DNA from: Helicobacter burdigaliensis
GTDB lineage: Bacteria > Campylobacterota > Campylobacteria > Campylobacterales > Helicobacteraceae
DNA length: 64,000 bases
NCBI RefSeq assembly: GCF_003670295.1
Contig: NZ_QXJG01000007.1
Span: 16,677 to 80,676, forward strand
Direction: 5' to 3'
The notes beneath the pieces were generated by a model that did no database searches, was not told the origin of the DNA, and saw only the letters and a program-made list of their open reading frames with translations. This document shows positions 63,553 to 64,000 of this stretch, piece by piece (the first letter of the stretch is position 1; each line of letters opens with the position of its first letter). A program made the translations under genes and the position numbers.

Positions 63553-64000
63553 ATGGAAAATTCACTTAAAATGAAAACTAGCACACTTAAATCTACAAAG
63601 CTTAAAGCTCCATTGTCCAGCTCCGCTAAAGCTACGCGTAGAACTACGCTAAGAGCTCCGTTTGCTTGGGTTGGTGGAAAGAGTGCATTAGCTAAAGAGA
63701 TTATTGCTTTAATGCCAGAGCATAAAAGCTATATTGAAGTTTTTGGAGGAGCATTAAGCATTCTTTATCAAAAAGAAAAATCCAAAGTAGAAGTGATTAA
63801 CGATATTAATGATGATTTAATTAATCTCCATCTTTGTATTCAAAACAAGCCTGAAAGTCTAGCAAATGTATTAAATTCTATGTTTGTAAGTAGAAAAATC
63901 TTTTATATGCTAAAAAATAAAGAGTTACAACCAAGAAATCAATTAGAAAGAGCAGCATTTTATTTTTATCTTATTCAAAATTCTTTTGGGGCAAAGAAAG
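63553..64000 (+). CDS. Dam-like (D12 class) DNA adenine methylase, cut by window end
   Basis: An AAAAGGA site precedes ATG 63553 and the frame is open to the edge (149 codons). After a 36-residue Ser/Thr/Arg/Lys-rich N terminus come APFAWVGGKSALAKEI (AdoMet-binding FXGXK motif) and YIEVFGGALSILYQK (motif I), then VINDINDDLINLH. This is a D12-class N6-adenine methylase, as carried in Mu-like prophages of Campylobacter. The catalytic DPPY motif lies beyond the window. The N-terminal stretch includes a palindrome CTACGCGTAG and looks inserted. Confidence 0.88.
   Translation, partial: MENSLKMKTSTLKSTKLKAPLSSSAKATRRTTLRAPFAWVGGKSALAKEIIALMPEHKSYIEVFGGALSILYQKEKSKVEVINDINDDLINLHLCIQNKPESLANVLNSMFVSRKIFYMLKNKELQPRNQLERAAFYFYLIQNSFGAKK

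Overview
The window is AT-rich, densely coded DNA from an epsilonproteobacterium (Campylobacterota). The gene content points to an enterohepatic Helicobacter, perhaps near the H. pullorum/H. canadensis group; the species cannot be fixed from sequence alone. The case for Helicobacter is local gene order: bamA-mqnC-M16 peptidase, cheY-prmA-ftsH-psd-like-pssA, ccoNOQP followed by small accessory membrane genes, a four-subunit pyruvate:ferredoxin oxidoreductase, and MFS-ttcA. Long poly-G tracts and a Mu-like prophage piece are also typical of the group.

Layout. 1-20.8 kb: the end of a pseudaminic-acid aminotransferase, lpxK, a small secreted protein, recG, an M16-like protein, mqnC, bamA, tyrA, a three-domain lysophospholipid acylation protein, a DsrE/YedF-like protein, a solitary adenine methyltransferase, purB, a pseudouridine synthase, an Rrf2 regulator, tRNA-Phe, ttcA, an MFS exporter and rdgB. 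20.8-22.1 kb: a gene-poor island of palindromic repeats with two poly-G tracts, one inside a short ORF with a good ribosome binding site. 22.1-31.8 kb: porGDAB, the cheY-to-pssA block, and leuA behind a leucine-rich leader peptide. 31.8-35.3 kb: an McrBC type IV restriction system. 35.4-50.3 kb: a predicted outer-membrane protein, uvrD, a LysR regulator, an overlapping three-gene operon (UDG-like, periplasmic protein, YgjP-like), an EF-hand protein behind a sigma54-type promoter, malic enzyme, an AsmA/TamB-like protein, a cysteine-rich lipoprotein and ileS. 50.4-55.1 kb: the cbb3 oxidase operon with its accessory genes. 55.2-56.8 kb: a carboxynorspermidine synthase-like enzyme carrying an unusual insertion. 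56.9-61.5 kb: a decayed type I-like restriction-modification operon (broken M gene, broken HEPN gene, intact S gene ending in a 12-G tract). 61.5-64 kb: a lipoprotein gene facing a truncated Mu-like prophage fragment (tape measure, gpG-like, Dam-like).

How the genes work together. Energy metabolism is microaerobic: pyruvate is oxidised to acetyl-CoA and reduced ferredoxin by PorGDAB, menaquinone comes from the futalosine route (MqnC), and electrons end on the cbb3 oxidase. The envelope is represented by LpxK, BamA, PssA, the Aas-type acylation protein and the AsmA-like protein. The accessory layer is genome defence: McrBC, the solitary methyltransferase, the phase-variable type I-like locus with an embedded HEPN gene, and a prophage methylase.

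The observations I rate highest are the poly-G switch at the end of hsdS, the HEPN gene between hsdM and hsdS, the leuA leader peptide/attenuator, the sigma54-driven EF-hand protein, and the roughly 97-residue insertion in the spermidine-pathway enzyme.
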